52,300 nt of DNA from CAZVRZ01 sp964629965 (lineage in GTDB: Bacteria; Chloroflexota; Anaerolineae; Anaerolineales; UBA4823), in the NCBI GenBank assembly GCA_964629965.1, contig CAZVRZ010000018.1, positions 1-52,300 of the forward strand. Direction: 5' to 3'. Shown in pieces: positions 40,872 to 48,151 of this stretch; within the stretch, counting starts at the first letter, position 1; every line of letters starts with the position of its first letter. Below the pieces are notes generated by a model that had not been told where the DNA came from, ran no database searches, and was given only the letters and a program-made list of their open reading frames with translations. The translations under genes and the position numbers were made by a program.

Positions 40872-40956
40872 ATCTTTCTCCTTTATTATCCGCTATAGAT
40901 CGTTGCTGATCGTATTAAGACTTTATGTTCGTTTCGTAATTTATGCAATTCTTCAT

Positions 40957-40985
40957 AGTGTAACATCACCGTTGGTAACTGTCAG
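40957..40985 (-). promoter_or_regulatory. Predicted promoter for the ferritin-patatin-hydrogenase operon
   Basis: On the minus strand CTGACA (40985-40980) and TACACT (40962-40957) are 17 bases apart. Transcription would start near 40950, leaving a leader of about 79 bases before the ATG at 40871. No other convincing promoter was seen before the hydrogenase genes. Confidence 0.65.
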
Positions 40986-41015
40986 GTAATAATTGTCACA
41001 TGATTTTATGACCGT

Positions 41016-41816
41016 TCATCGTTGTTCCGCCAGGATGCGCTGCGGATACGTGTATAGATTGAAGCTATCTCGGCGGGCATACCCGACCAGGGTGATACCT
41101 TGCTGCTGTGCCAGTGTCATGGCTGATGAACTGGGCGCCGAACGAGATATCACGATCTTCGCTCCCATTCGGATGGATTTCTGCAACATTTCGAAACTGA
41201 TCCGGCCGGTCGTCAGTAGGATGCGCGGTTCCAATTGTATGTCTTCTAGCAAGCAACGCCCTGCGATCTTATCCAAGGTGTTGTTGCGGCCGATATCTTC
41301 TGCCGCGATGCACAACTTTTCCCTATTGCTCAGGCCGGTCATGTGCACGCCTCCCGATTGGGGGTAGATTTCCTGCCTGGCGTATAGCTCTTCCATCAGA
41401 TTACAAACCTGGAATGTTGTAAGCATGGCGGTTTCGCCGCTTACCGGGATGGCAGGGTGGGGTAAGGCAATCGGGTTTTGAGAGTGATGGCCGCACACGC
41501 CTCCAGTGCAGCCCGATGTCCTGCTCCAATGAGTTGGTTTTTCTACGCTGTGTTGAAGCCAGACATCAACATTATCTCCCTGGGGGCAGACACGCACATC
41601 TGCGATTTCTGACCTTGCTTCGATAAACCCTTCGTTATACAAAAAACCAACCGCGAGCGCCTCCAGGTTTACGGGAGTGCACATAAAGGACATCCATACT
41701 TCTCCATTGACCGTTAGCGAAACAGAGGTTTCAACGGTGGCTGTTCCCTGCTGGGCATTCCACTGGCCTTGCGAATATTGATGGAACTGGATGGGTTGGT
41801 TGGGGATAGGCATGGT
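41016..41816 (-). CDS. fdhD: Formate dehydrogenase accessory sulfurtransferase FdhD
   Basis: The 266-residue protein has the FdhD motif TSGCTGGVCG (Cys102 and Cys107), the EDIGRNNTLDKIAG block and the ending ITLVGYARRDSFNLYTYPQRI. FdhD passes sulfur from IscS to the molybdenum or tungsten cofactor of formate dehydrogenase. No formate dehydrogenase gene lies in the window. ATG 41816 has CAGGTAGA just upstream. An in-frame TTG at 41840 is less likely. Its location next to a hydrogenase operon suggests formate-linked hydrogen metabolism, but that is inference. Confidence 0.93.
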   Translation of the reverse strand, partial: TMPIPNQPIQFHQYSQGQWNAQQGTATVETSVSLTVNGEVWMSFMCTPVNLEALAVGFLYNEGFIEARSEIADVRVCPQGDNVDVWLQHSVEKPTHWSRTSGCTGGVCGHHSQNPIALPHPAIPVSGETAMLTTFQVCNLMEELYARQEIYPQSGGVHMTGLSNREKLCIAAEDIGRNNTLDKIAGRCLLEDIQLEPRILLTTGRISFEMLQKSIRMGAKIVISRSAPSSSAMTLAQQQGITLVGYARRDSFNLYTYPQRILAEQR

Positions 41817-41863
41817 TCTACCTGAATTTGAAAACCTCAAATCATTGCGTACAATTTAGACCA

Positions 41864-41892
41864 AATATAGTGTATCACCAATTTCTTGTAAT
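41864..41892 (-). promoter_or_regulatory. Predicted promoter for fdhD
   Basis: Minus-strand ATTACA (41892-41887) and TATATT (41869-41864) have a 17-base spacer. The start would be near 41857, about 40 bases before the ATG at 41816. The palindrome at 41901-41920 lies just upstream of the -35. Confidence 0.6.
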
Positions 41893-41900
41893 GACAAGAC

Positions 41901-41920
41901 TTTGTGATGTTTGTCACAAA
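41901..41920. promoter_or_regulatory. Rex- or CRP/FNR-type operator upstream of fdhD
   Basis: TTTGTGA-TGTTTG-TCACAAA is a perfect 7+7 palindrome with a 6-base centre. TTGTGA-N6-TCACAA matches the Rex (NADH-sensing repressor) operator. TGTGA-N6-TCACA also matches the CRP/FNR family. Its centre is about 53 bases upstream of the predicted fdhD start and it does not overlap the -35, which favours activation. A second small palindrome, CTTGT-N4-ACAAG (41885-41898), covers the -35. Confidence 0.65.
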
Positions 41921-41940
41921 TAAATGTGTATATACATTTA

Positions 41941-43647
41941 CTAGACTTGCGCTATGTAAATTTCGTAAGGTTGTAGGATAAGTTCGGCCGGGTTATCTGG
42001 TGCCTCGCTGCGAGTATGACTGGAGAATAATTGTTTCAACCTTGGGGCATCTGCTGCCACGTTTAATTTTATTCTCTTTGCTGAGTAGTTTAATGTGACC
42101 AGGCAAGTCTGTCCCTCTGTCTGCCGGAGGAAAGCCAGGTAACGGCGTGCAGCTTTGTTCACCGGTATATAATCTCCCGCGATCAAAGCAGGGGTATTTT
42201 GACGGAAGGCCAGCATGCGCTTATAGAAATGCAACAACGAATCTGGGTTACCTTGCTGATCGTTTACATTGAAACCCTGCGTGTAGTTTGGGTTAACTGG
42301 CAGCCAGGTGGATATGCCTTGCGGACTGAAACCGGCATTGACTGTGTTAAGCCATTGCATCGGTGTGCGGTTCTTATCACGCGTTTGCCGGATGGCTGCC
42401 TGGAATGCTTGCTCCGCGGTTAGACCGGCTTGCTGCATGGCATGGGACAGGTATACGCCTAATAAATCCTTGAATTGGCTGATATCTGCCAACATAAGGT
42501 CGCTCATGCCTATTTCTTCGCCGTTGTAGAGGAAGGGTGTGCCGCGCAATGTAAGCATCAATGCCAGGCTCAGGCGCGCCAACGCCTCATTATGTTCGCC
42601 ATCACCAAAGGTGTTATAGATGCGACTGCAGTCATGGTTGCCCAGTGTATTGCAAGGCCAAGCCAGCGGGCTGATCTTTGCCAAACCTTCCAGGCGCTCC
42701 TTTTGATTCTTGCGAATCCAGGCCGGGGTTAGCCTTTCGGTACGCATCAAAGGAAAATTGAATACCATATGCATTTCGTTCGAGCCATTGCCATGATATT
42801 CGATCATATCACTCTCTGCAACCAGCATACGATCATCATATTCATCGATCACCGAGCGCAGCTCTTGCAGCAGTTCGTGCATACCAGGCCGGTCAACCTG
42901 ATACTGGAACATTTGATCCCATAGGTTCCCCATTTTCCTCATTTCAGCGGGCGTTTTGGCATGGTGTCTCATTTTGCCCAGTTCGACCAGACTGTACGGA
43001 ACGGGATGATCTGGCATATCTGGGTGTTCGAACACAGTGCCAATGGCATCGATGCGGAAGCCATCGACGCCCATGTCAAGCCAAAAGCGCACATCGTTGA
43101 ACATGGCTTGCTTCGCTTCTGGGTTGCGCCAATTGATGTCCGGCTGCTCTTTGAAGAAGAAATGGTAATAATATTGGCCGGTCTGCGGGTCAAATTCCCA
43201 GGCTGAGCCGCCAAAGGTGGAGTTCCAGTTATTGGGCGGACCGCCATTCTTGCCATCTCTCCAAATATACCAGTTGCGTTTCGAATTGTCCCGGCTGGAG
43301 CGAGATTCTTTGAACCAGGCATGCTCGTGTGAAGTGTGGTTGAGCACTAAATCCAGGATCAGACGAATGCCGCGGTCGTGGCAGCCTGCCAGGAATTCAC
43401 GAAATTCAGCCAATGTGCCATATTCAGGGGCGACCGCGGCGTAATCGGCCACATCATAGCCACAGTCGAACTGCGGAGAAGGGTAGTGCGGCGATAGCCA
43501 GATGCCATCGACACCCAGGTCTTTGAGATAATCTAGTTTGGAGATCATGCCCTTTAGGTCGCCAATTCCATCGCCATTGCCATCTGCAAAGCTGCGCGGA
43601 TAGATCTGGTAAAACACTGCCTTTTGCCACCATTTCAAAGCCTTCAT
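41941..43647 (-). CDS. GH13 alpha-glucosidase / oligo-1,6-glucosidase
   Basis: The 568-residue enzyme starts MKALKWWQKAVFYQIYPRSF. It has DLVLNHTSHEHAWF, nucleophile Asp200 in DGFRIDAIG, acid/base Glu278 in MLVAESD and Asp339 in TLGNHDCSR. PMQWLNTVNAGF is typical of oligosaccharide-active members. There is no signal peptide, so it acts on imported or glycogen-derived maltodextrins or isomaltose in the cytoplasm. AGGAGT precedes the ATG. The long leader holds a big hairpin at 43681-43725. Confidence 0.93.
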   Translation of the reverse strand: MKALKWWQKAVFYQIYPRSFADGNGDGIGDLKGMISKLDYLKDLGVDGIWLSPHYPSPQFDCGYDVADYAAVAPEYGTLAEFREFLAGCHDRGIRLILDLVLNHTSHEHAWFKESRSSRDNSKRNWYIWRDGKNGGPPNNWNSTFGGSAWEFDPQTGQYYYHFFFKEQPDINWRNPEAKQAMFNDVRFWLDMGVDGFRIDAIGTVFEHPDMPDHPVPYSLVELGKMRHHAKTPAEMRKMGNLWDQMFQYQVDRPGMHELLQELRSVIDEYDDRMLVAESDMIEYHGNGSNEMHMVFNFPLMRTERLTPAWIRKNQKERLEGLAKISPLAWPCNTLGNHDCSRIYNTFGDGEHNEALARLSLALMLTLRGTPFLYNGEEIGMSDLMLADISQFKDLLGVYLSHAMQQAGLTAEQAFQAAIRQTRDKNRTPMQWLNTVNAGFSPQGISTWLPVNPNYTQGFNVNDQQGNPDSLLHFYKRMLAFRQNTPALIAGDYIPVNKAARRYLAFLRQTEGQTCLVTLNYSAKRIKLNVAADAPRLKQLFSSHTRSEAPDNPAELILQPYEIYIAQV

Positions 43648-43680
43648 ACCAACAATACTCCTAGAATCATTCTGTTTATC

Positions 43681-43725
43681 GAGATGGGTTATAAGCGTAA
43701 TTCAGTTCCGCTGATAACCCATCTC
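43681..43725 (-). promoter_or_regulatory. Large leader hairpin upstream of the alpha-glucosidase gene
   Basis: GAGATGGGTTAT (43681-43692) pairs perfectly with ATAACCCATCTC (43714-43725). After one mismatch the stem continues with AGCG/CGCT, giving about 16 pairs and an 11-base loop. No T-run follows on either strand, so simple termination is unlikely. It lies 34 bases before the ATG and just after a predicted start. It may be an operator or an mRNA leader structure. Confidence 0.6.
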
Positions 43726-43739
43726 AATGCAATTGACCG

Positions 43740-43745
43740 ATTGTA
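43740..43745 (-). promoter_or_regulatory. Predicted -10 element for the alpha-glucosidase gene
   Basis: Minus-strand TACAAT preceded by AGGG lies just upstream of the leader hairpin. Transcription would start near 43733, placing the hairpin at about +8. No good -35 was found, so confidence is limited. Confidence 0.4.
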
Positions 43746-43820
43746 CCCTTTCACGGATGCAATTTTTGCGGCCTATTATTTTACCTGAAATGTACTTGAA
43801 ACGGTTGATTGTTTGGGCGA

Positions 43821-44900
43821 TTATTTGGATAAATACGAACCCGAAAAGAAATCCGCCAGTGGAGGATCGACTGTACGCCCGTTAACCACAATATCAACCA
43901 GCATTTGCAATAGAGGTAAGGCTTGGCTAGCATTTCCTCTACTCCCGTGGATTGAAAGCAGGGTAGGCAGAATCTTGCTTATTTCCATGACGATCTCGGC
44001 TGCTTCCAGCGTTTCTCCCCTCATGATTTGCCGTGCTTCCTGGTAAGATTTCCCTGAGCCGAGCAGTTTGCCCAGGCGCATGCTGCGCCCGCCTTGCACG
44101 GTGACGAAGAAATCGCCCGCACCGGGCAATCCATAAGCGAAGGATGGATTGCCGCCGCAGAGCGTCAATACCCTGGCGATCTCTGTGCAGCCCTGCGCAA
44201 AAAGGCCGGCTGCCAGGTTGTGCATGGCTGCATCTGCCTCGTCCACCCCGCCTTGTCGTTCGAGCAATCCGGCCGCTATGCCCACTCCGAGTGTATAGGC
44301 ATTCTTTAGGGCGGCGCACAGTTCCAGGCTGAGTAGATCTGTGGTCGTCCAGATGTTGTAATAACTGGTGCGGAAAACGCTTGCCAGGCTTTCTACGGCT
44401 GGCGCGTGGCGTGAACCGAATACCACGCAACTGGAATGCCTGCCGGCTAATTCACCGGCAATGCATGGCCCTCCGATGGCGGCCAGGGATACCTGCTTGC
44501 GCACAGCGGAGGGGAGTTCCTGGTAAAGCACATCGGGTAGGATAAGCGGCTTGCCATCTGCACCGGCTTCCAAACCCTTAGTGACTGCAATAACCATTTG
44601 CCCGGGTTTTAGATGAGGACCGATCGTTTTTCCGACCCAGTGCACACCCAATGAATTCACGCCGCTAACAATGATCTCTACACCATCCAATGCTTCTCCT
44701 ATCTCTTCTACATAGAAAGGATACACACCTGCGGGCAGGCGGCGTTTCAAGCGCGGGTGATAATGATCCGCTTTGCAGCTTTCAATAATATTTTTATCCA
44801 GATGGGTGCCTACCAGCCGCACGGTGTGGCCATTGTCGCTCAAAGGCCAGGCCGTGGCGGTACCCATCAAGCCAGCTCCAACGATTGCAATAAGTGCCAT
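43821..44900 (-). CDS. gpsA: Glycerol-3-phosphate dehydrogenase-like protein (GpsA family)
   Basis: The 359-residue protein begins IAIVGAGLMGTATAWPLSDNGH, an NAD(P) site. It then has SGVNSLGVHWVGKTIGPHL, VTKGLEAGADG, GGPCIAGELAGR, the active-site Lys in AALKNAYTLGVG, and GAGDFFVTVQGGRSMRLGKLL. The motif order is that of GpsA, but several are divergent (GPCIAGEL where GPSFAxE is usual; GAGDFFVTV for GLGDLxxTC). GpsA makes sn-glycerol-3-phosphate for lipids. It may be the main enzyme or a diverged paralogue. It starts four bases after the DegV stop. Confidence 0.85.
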   Translation of the reverse strand: MALIAIVGAGLMGTATAWPLSDNGHTVRLVGTHLDKNIIESCKADHYHPRLKRRLPAGVYPFYVEEIGEALDGVEIIVSGVNSLGVHWVGKTIGPHLKPGQMVIAVTKGLEAGADGKPLILPDVLYQELPSAVRKQVSLAAIGGPCIAGELAGRHSSCVVFGSRHAPAVESLASVFRTSYYNIWTTTDLLSLELCAALKNAYTLGVGIAAGLLERQGGVDEADAAMHNLAAGLFAQGCTEIARVLTLCGGNPSFAYGLPGAGDFFVTVQGGRSMRLGKLLGSGKSYQEARQIMRGETLEAAEIVMEISKILPTLLSIHGSRGNASQALPLLQMLVDIVVNGRTVDPPLADFFSGSYLSK

Positions 44901-44904
44901 ATTT

Positions 44905-45744
44905 TTATTGTATAAAGAATCCTACCCCTAAGATACCTGGCCCACCGTGGGTTACGATGGCGGGTGGCATATCATGAAGGGGTATATGTGGTATGCTCAA
45001 AATCTGAGCCAGTTCGTCTGCTAATGCCTGGCCTTGCTCAGGCACACCGGCGTGCAGCACACTCAGGAAGCTTTGTTGAGGATCTTCAATCTGTGAAATA
45101 GCCAACTCTTTTAAGCGTACCAGGGCGTGTTTCATGGTACGCTCTTTTTCGAATTGGTCGACGTGCCCATCTTTGAAAGTCAAGATAGGTTTGATTTGCA
45201 GCAAACTGCCCATTAACGCCTGGGCGCCACCGATACGTCCACCCCGCGCCAGGTATTCCAACGTGGCAACCAGGAAGTATATCCGCCCCCTGGGCATCAT
45301 ATCCTTGACGCGGTTTTCGATGATATCCGCGGTAATACCTGCTTGCGCCCAGAGACCTGCCTGCTCCACCATGGCTGCCAATGGACTGGCGATCAGGCGA
45401 GTATCGATAATCCGGATATCTGCTCCGGGGAATTCATTCCTGGCGACAGTCGCTGAGCGGACGGTTCCACTGACCTCGGCGGATGGATGGATGCACAAGA
45501 TCGGCTCACCCAACGGGACCAGCCGCTCGAATTCCTTGATGAACAATTCCGGCGGTGGAGCGGCGGTTTTTGGCAGATTTTTGGACCCACGCAGCCGCTG
45601 CATGAACGCGGCGATATCAATATCTATTCCCTCCAAGAAACTCTCATTATCAAAATTGATCACCTGAGGGATGATGGGGATATCGTGCGCCTGGGCAAAT
45701 TGAGGAGATAGGCATGAGGTGGTGTCTGTGATAATCTTTGTCAC
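44905..45744 (-). CDS. DegV family fatty-acid-binding protein
   Basis: The 279-residue protein has the DegV pattern: ITDTTSCLSPQFAQAHDIPIIPQVINFD, then SKNLPKTAAPPPELF with the TSQP-like lipid contact, IHPSAEVSGTVRSA, YFLVATLEYLARGGRIGGAQAL and THGGPGILGVGFF. Such proteins bind a fatty acid and, as FakB, present it to FakA for phosphorylation. No fakA is in the window. The start is GTG with a weak TAAGG. It is co-directional with and nearly touching gpsA, suggesting a lipid-synthesis pair. Confidence 0.9.
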   Translation of the reverse strand: MTKIITDTTSCLSPQFAQAHDIPIIPQVINFDNESFLEGIDIDIAAFMQRLRGSKNLPKTAAPPPELFIKEFERLVPLGEPILCIHPSAEVSGTVRSATVARNEFPGADIRIIDTRLIASPLAAMVEQAGLWAQAGITADIIENRVKDMMPRGRIYFLVATLEYLARGGRIGGAQALMGSLLQIKPILTFKDGHVDQFEKERTMKHALVRLKELAISQIEDPQQSFLSVLHAGVPEQGQALADELAQILSIPHIPLHDMPPAIVTHGGPGILGVGFFIQ

Positions 45745-45833
45745 ATTTTGAGCCTTAAATGTAATGATAAGACCTTGGTGACATTTTAATCTATCTCACT
45801 CAAATATAGAAGATATTCACCGATGTGTTTTCA

Positions 45834-45858
45834 GGGCTTTCAGATGGTGTGAAAGCCC
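45834..45858 (-). other. Stem-loop between the 67-aa protein gene and degV
   Basis: GGGCTTTCA (45834-45842) pairs perfectly with TGAAAGCCC (45850-45858) over nine bases with a seven-base loop. No T-run follows on the minus strand (TGAAAACAC). It lies about 90 bases past the last gene of the radical SAM operon and about 90 before degV. It could mark a factor-dependent or processed 3' end. Confidence 0.5.
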
Positions 45859-45947
45859 CGTGATGTATTCGTTGGATCACTATTGGCAGATCACCAGTAT
45901 TTAAGTCCCTAAACAGACGGTGATCTGACAGATCGCAGGGAGATCCT

Positions 45948-46151
45948 CTAGAAGCCGAAATCGGTCCAATTCGTGCCGGAGAGCACCGAGCAGCTCAGAG
46001 CGATAAAAATGATCAGCAGGATGAAACCACAGCCACAGCCGGTGCAGGATAGACCGCGGCCAAACCCAAAGCGATCTTGCAGCCAGTTGAAAATCCAGTT
46101 CAGAAAGGTCAGTTTGAGTAAACCCGATAAGCAACCAGGTCGATCGTTCAT
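45948..46151 (-). CDS. 67-residue Cys/Gly-rich membrane peptide, function unknown
   Basis: The ATG at 46151 is preceded by GGAGAAA. The product starts MNDRPGCLSGLLKLTFLNWI and has a central FGFGRGLSCTGCGCG. It then has one membrane helix (FILLIIFIALSCSVLS) and a polar end GTNWTDFGF. The five cysteines around the helix (CTGCGC, SCS) are unusual. It is the last gene of the radical SAM-to-ABC-transporter operon, 51 bases after the permease. It could be a lipid-facing structural peptide or a modified-peptide precursor. I do not recognise a family. Confidence 0.68.
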   Translation of the reverse strand: MNDRPGCLSGLLKLTFLNWIFNWLQDRFGFGRGLSCTGCGCGFILLIIFIALSCSVLSGTNWTDFGF

Positions 46152-46202
46152 ACGAATTTTCTCCTATTCTCATATTGTATACGCTGTTTATCATGCAAAG
46201 TT

Positions 46203-47408
46203 TCATCGTGCGCCGAAAACCAGCCGTTCTTGCTCGAACATGCGCACGGCTGCGACTGCCAGTAATAACGCTAACAAAGTGGTGGAGAGCGCTGAGACCA
46301 GGAAGTTTTGCGGCGATACCGCCTCGGCGCGCATGAACTGGTTGATCAGGATCTGCTGCCCAAAGGTAGGCACCAACATAGTCCAAAGGTTGGCCTTGAC
46401 TGGCAAGAAAGCTAGTCCAATCCCGGGCAGCGCCGGGATGAGCGGCAAGAAGCCGGTGTAGGTCTGGGCTTCTTTCACAGAGCGGCTGAAGGTGGAGATC
46501 ACCATTTGCAGCGCGGCTGCCAACAGGATCATAGGCAGTGAAAGCAGCACGATCCATACCAATGCGCTCGGGTCGATCGAAAGCTGGAATCCAAGAAAGT
46601 TCTCCAGAGGAAAGGCGTTAAATACCAGGCCAAAAGCAGCCAGGTTAACGAGCAACGCCCCAAAAGCAAACGGGATTGAGGACAGCAGCTTGCCAATTGC
46701 GAACTCCCAGCGTGCCAGCGGCGCGATCAAGAGAGGTTCCAGGGAGCCGCGCTCACGTTCGCCGGCCGTGGTGTCGACCACTACATACGCGCCGCCCACA
46801 AAGATCACCATGATCACAAAATAGGGCATGGTGTTCAAGAACATCAATGATTGAGTCTGGGGTGTTGCCAAATCTACGCGTTCCACCGCTAGGGGTTTGA
46901 TCACATCGGCGCTGATACCACGCACCATCAGGCGCAGCGAGCCCATAAACTCGTTGTAACCTTCGAGCATGCTATAGATACGGTTGATATCCGCGAGCGA
47001 AGATTGGCGTGATGTATCCAGGATCAAGCGCACCTTAGCCGGCTGCCCTGCTGCAAACTGAGTGGCATAGTTTGGTAGGATCTCTATCACCAGGTTCACG
47101 TCACCATTGCGTACGGCTTCTTGCGGGTTGGCGGGTGCCGCTACGATCTGGACATTGCGATTCTCCAGAAAAGTGATCAAGTCGGGGGCGTATTCTGCTC
47201 CGATTACCGGCAGCATCAGGGGTTTCTCCACCTCTTCGGTGAAAAGTGATTTGCCGATCACAATGATCATAACCAGCATCAAGACCGGCCCTATTACTGA
47301 TCCGGCCAGGGCGCTGGCCAGCGAGCGGTAATCACGCAGGTTGTCGGACACTTCTTTGCTGAAGACGATCCAGATATGGTTAAGGCTGGAGCGCAGTCTC
47401 TCCCTCAT
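46203..47408 (-). CDS. ABC-2 type permease (NatB-like)
   Basis: The 401-residue protein has one helix near residues 28-52, a large extracytoplasmic domain (about 55-185) and five further helices from about residue 190. The core motif DTTAGERERGSLEPLLIAPL is typical of NatB/ABC-2 permeases. Such systems export sodium, drugs, peptides or lipids. It overlaps the ATPase stop by four bases, so the two form one transporter. The start is at the ATG at 47408. Confidence 0.9.
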   Translation of the reverse strand: MRERLRSSLNHIWIVFSKEVSDNLRDYRSLASALAGSVIGPVLMLVMIIVIGKSLFTEEVEKPLMLPVIGAEYAPDLITFLENRNVQIVAAPANPQEAVRNGDVNLVIEILPNYATQFAAGQPAKVRLILDTSRQSSLADINRIYSMLEGYNEFMGSLRLMVRGISADVIKPLAVERVDLATPQTQSLMFLNTMPYFVIMVIFVGGAYVVVDTTAGERERGSLEPLLIAPLARWEFAIGKLLSSIPFAFGALLVNLAAFGLVFNAFPLENFLGFQLSIDPSALVWIVLLSLPMILLAAALQMVISTFSRSVKEAQTYTGFLPLIPALPGIGLAFLPVKANLWTMLVPTFGQQILINQFMRAEAVSPQNFLVSALSTTLLALLLAVAAVRMFEQERLVFGAR

Positions 47409-48136
47409 ACTAATCCCTCCAGAGAGCCAATAGCAGACACGAAGGCATCTTCCAGGTTATCTTTGCCGGTTGCCTGCAAAAGATCCTGGGAGCTGCCGCT
47501 GGCAACTACTTCGCCGTGGCCGATGATCACAATATGATCGCACAGCGCTGAAACTTCTTGCATGATGTGGCTGGAGAACAAGACGCATTTTCCTTCTTCT
47601 TTCAGGCGTATGATGAAGGTTCGCATGGCGCGCGTGCTCATCACATCCAGGCCATTAGTAGGCTCGTCAAGCAGTATGTTAGCGGGTTCATGTACCAACG
47701 CACGGGCAATGGCTACTTTGACGCGTTGCCCAGATGAGAAGCCTTCTGTTCGGCGCTCAATGAAATCTTGCATATCCAACAGCTTGACCAGCCGGTTGAT
47801 TTGCTCTTCTAAAGCATTTCCGTTCAAACCATGCAACCGGCCGTAATAGCGGATGTTTTCGCGAGCCGTCAGGCGCGGGTAAAGCCCCTGGCTGTCGGGT
47901 AGCGCACCCAAGCGGCAGCGCGCCAGGATGCTTTGCTGGATGGTATCGTATCCATCGATGCGCGCCTGCCCCTGGTCGGGACGGACTAGACCATAGAGAA
48001 CGCGCAGTGAGGTGGTTTTTCCGGCGCCATTGGGTCCCAACAGACCAGTAATTTGCCCGTTCTCGGCCAAGAAGCTGACACCTCTTAATGCCTGCACCTG
48101 GCCAAATGATTTATGCACTTGATTGACATCGATCAT
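47405..48136 (-). CDS. ABC transporter ATP-binding protein (NatA-like)
   Basis: The 243-residue ATPase has Walker A GLLGPNGAGKTTSLR (about 31-45), Q-loop and signature FSSGQRVKVAIARAL, Walker B NILLDEPTNGLD and the His switch FSSHIMQEV. The VRPDQGQARIDGYD block is common to NatA/DrrA-type exporters. It powers the permease encoded next. It starts 15 bases after the lipoprotein hydrolase stop. Confidence 0.94.
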   Translation of the reverse strand: MIDVNQVHKSFGQVQALRGVSFLAENGQITGLLGPNGAGKTTSLRVLYGLVRPDQGQARIDGYDTIQQSILARCRLGALPDSQGLYPRLTARENIRYYGRLHGLNGNALEEQINRLVKLLDMQDFIERRTEGFSSGQRVKVAIARALVHEPANILLDEPTNGLDVMSTRAMRTFIIRLKEEGKCVLFSSHIMQEVSALCDHIVIIGHGEVVASGSSQDLLQATGKDNLEDAFVSAIGSLEGLV

Positions 48137-48151
48137 ATCTCTACTGCCTTA

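Noticed and set aside
40993..41000. TTGTCACA, similar to half of the fdhD operator
   Set aside because: Only one half-site is present, with no matching arm at the right distance.
45727..45745. TGTGA-N9-TCACA inverted repeat at the degV start
   Set aside because: The nine-base spacing does not fit Rex or CRP sites, and the left arm is coding sequence of degV. Chance is the simpler explanation.
45901..46557. 218-codon minus-strand open frame overlapping the ABC permease gene
   Set aside because: It overlaps the well-supported permease in another frame and covers the 67-residue gene, which has its own Shine-Dalgarno. Its composition (many Arg/His/Pro) is that of a shadow frame.
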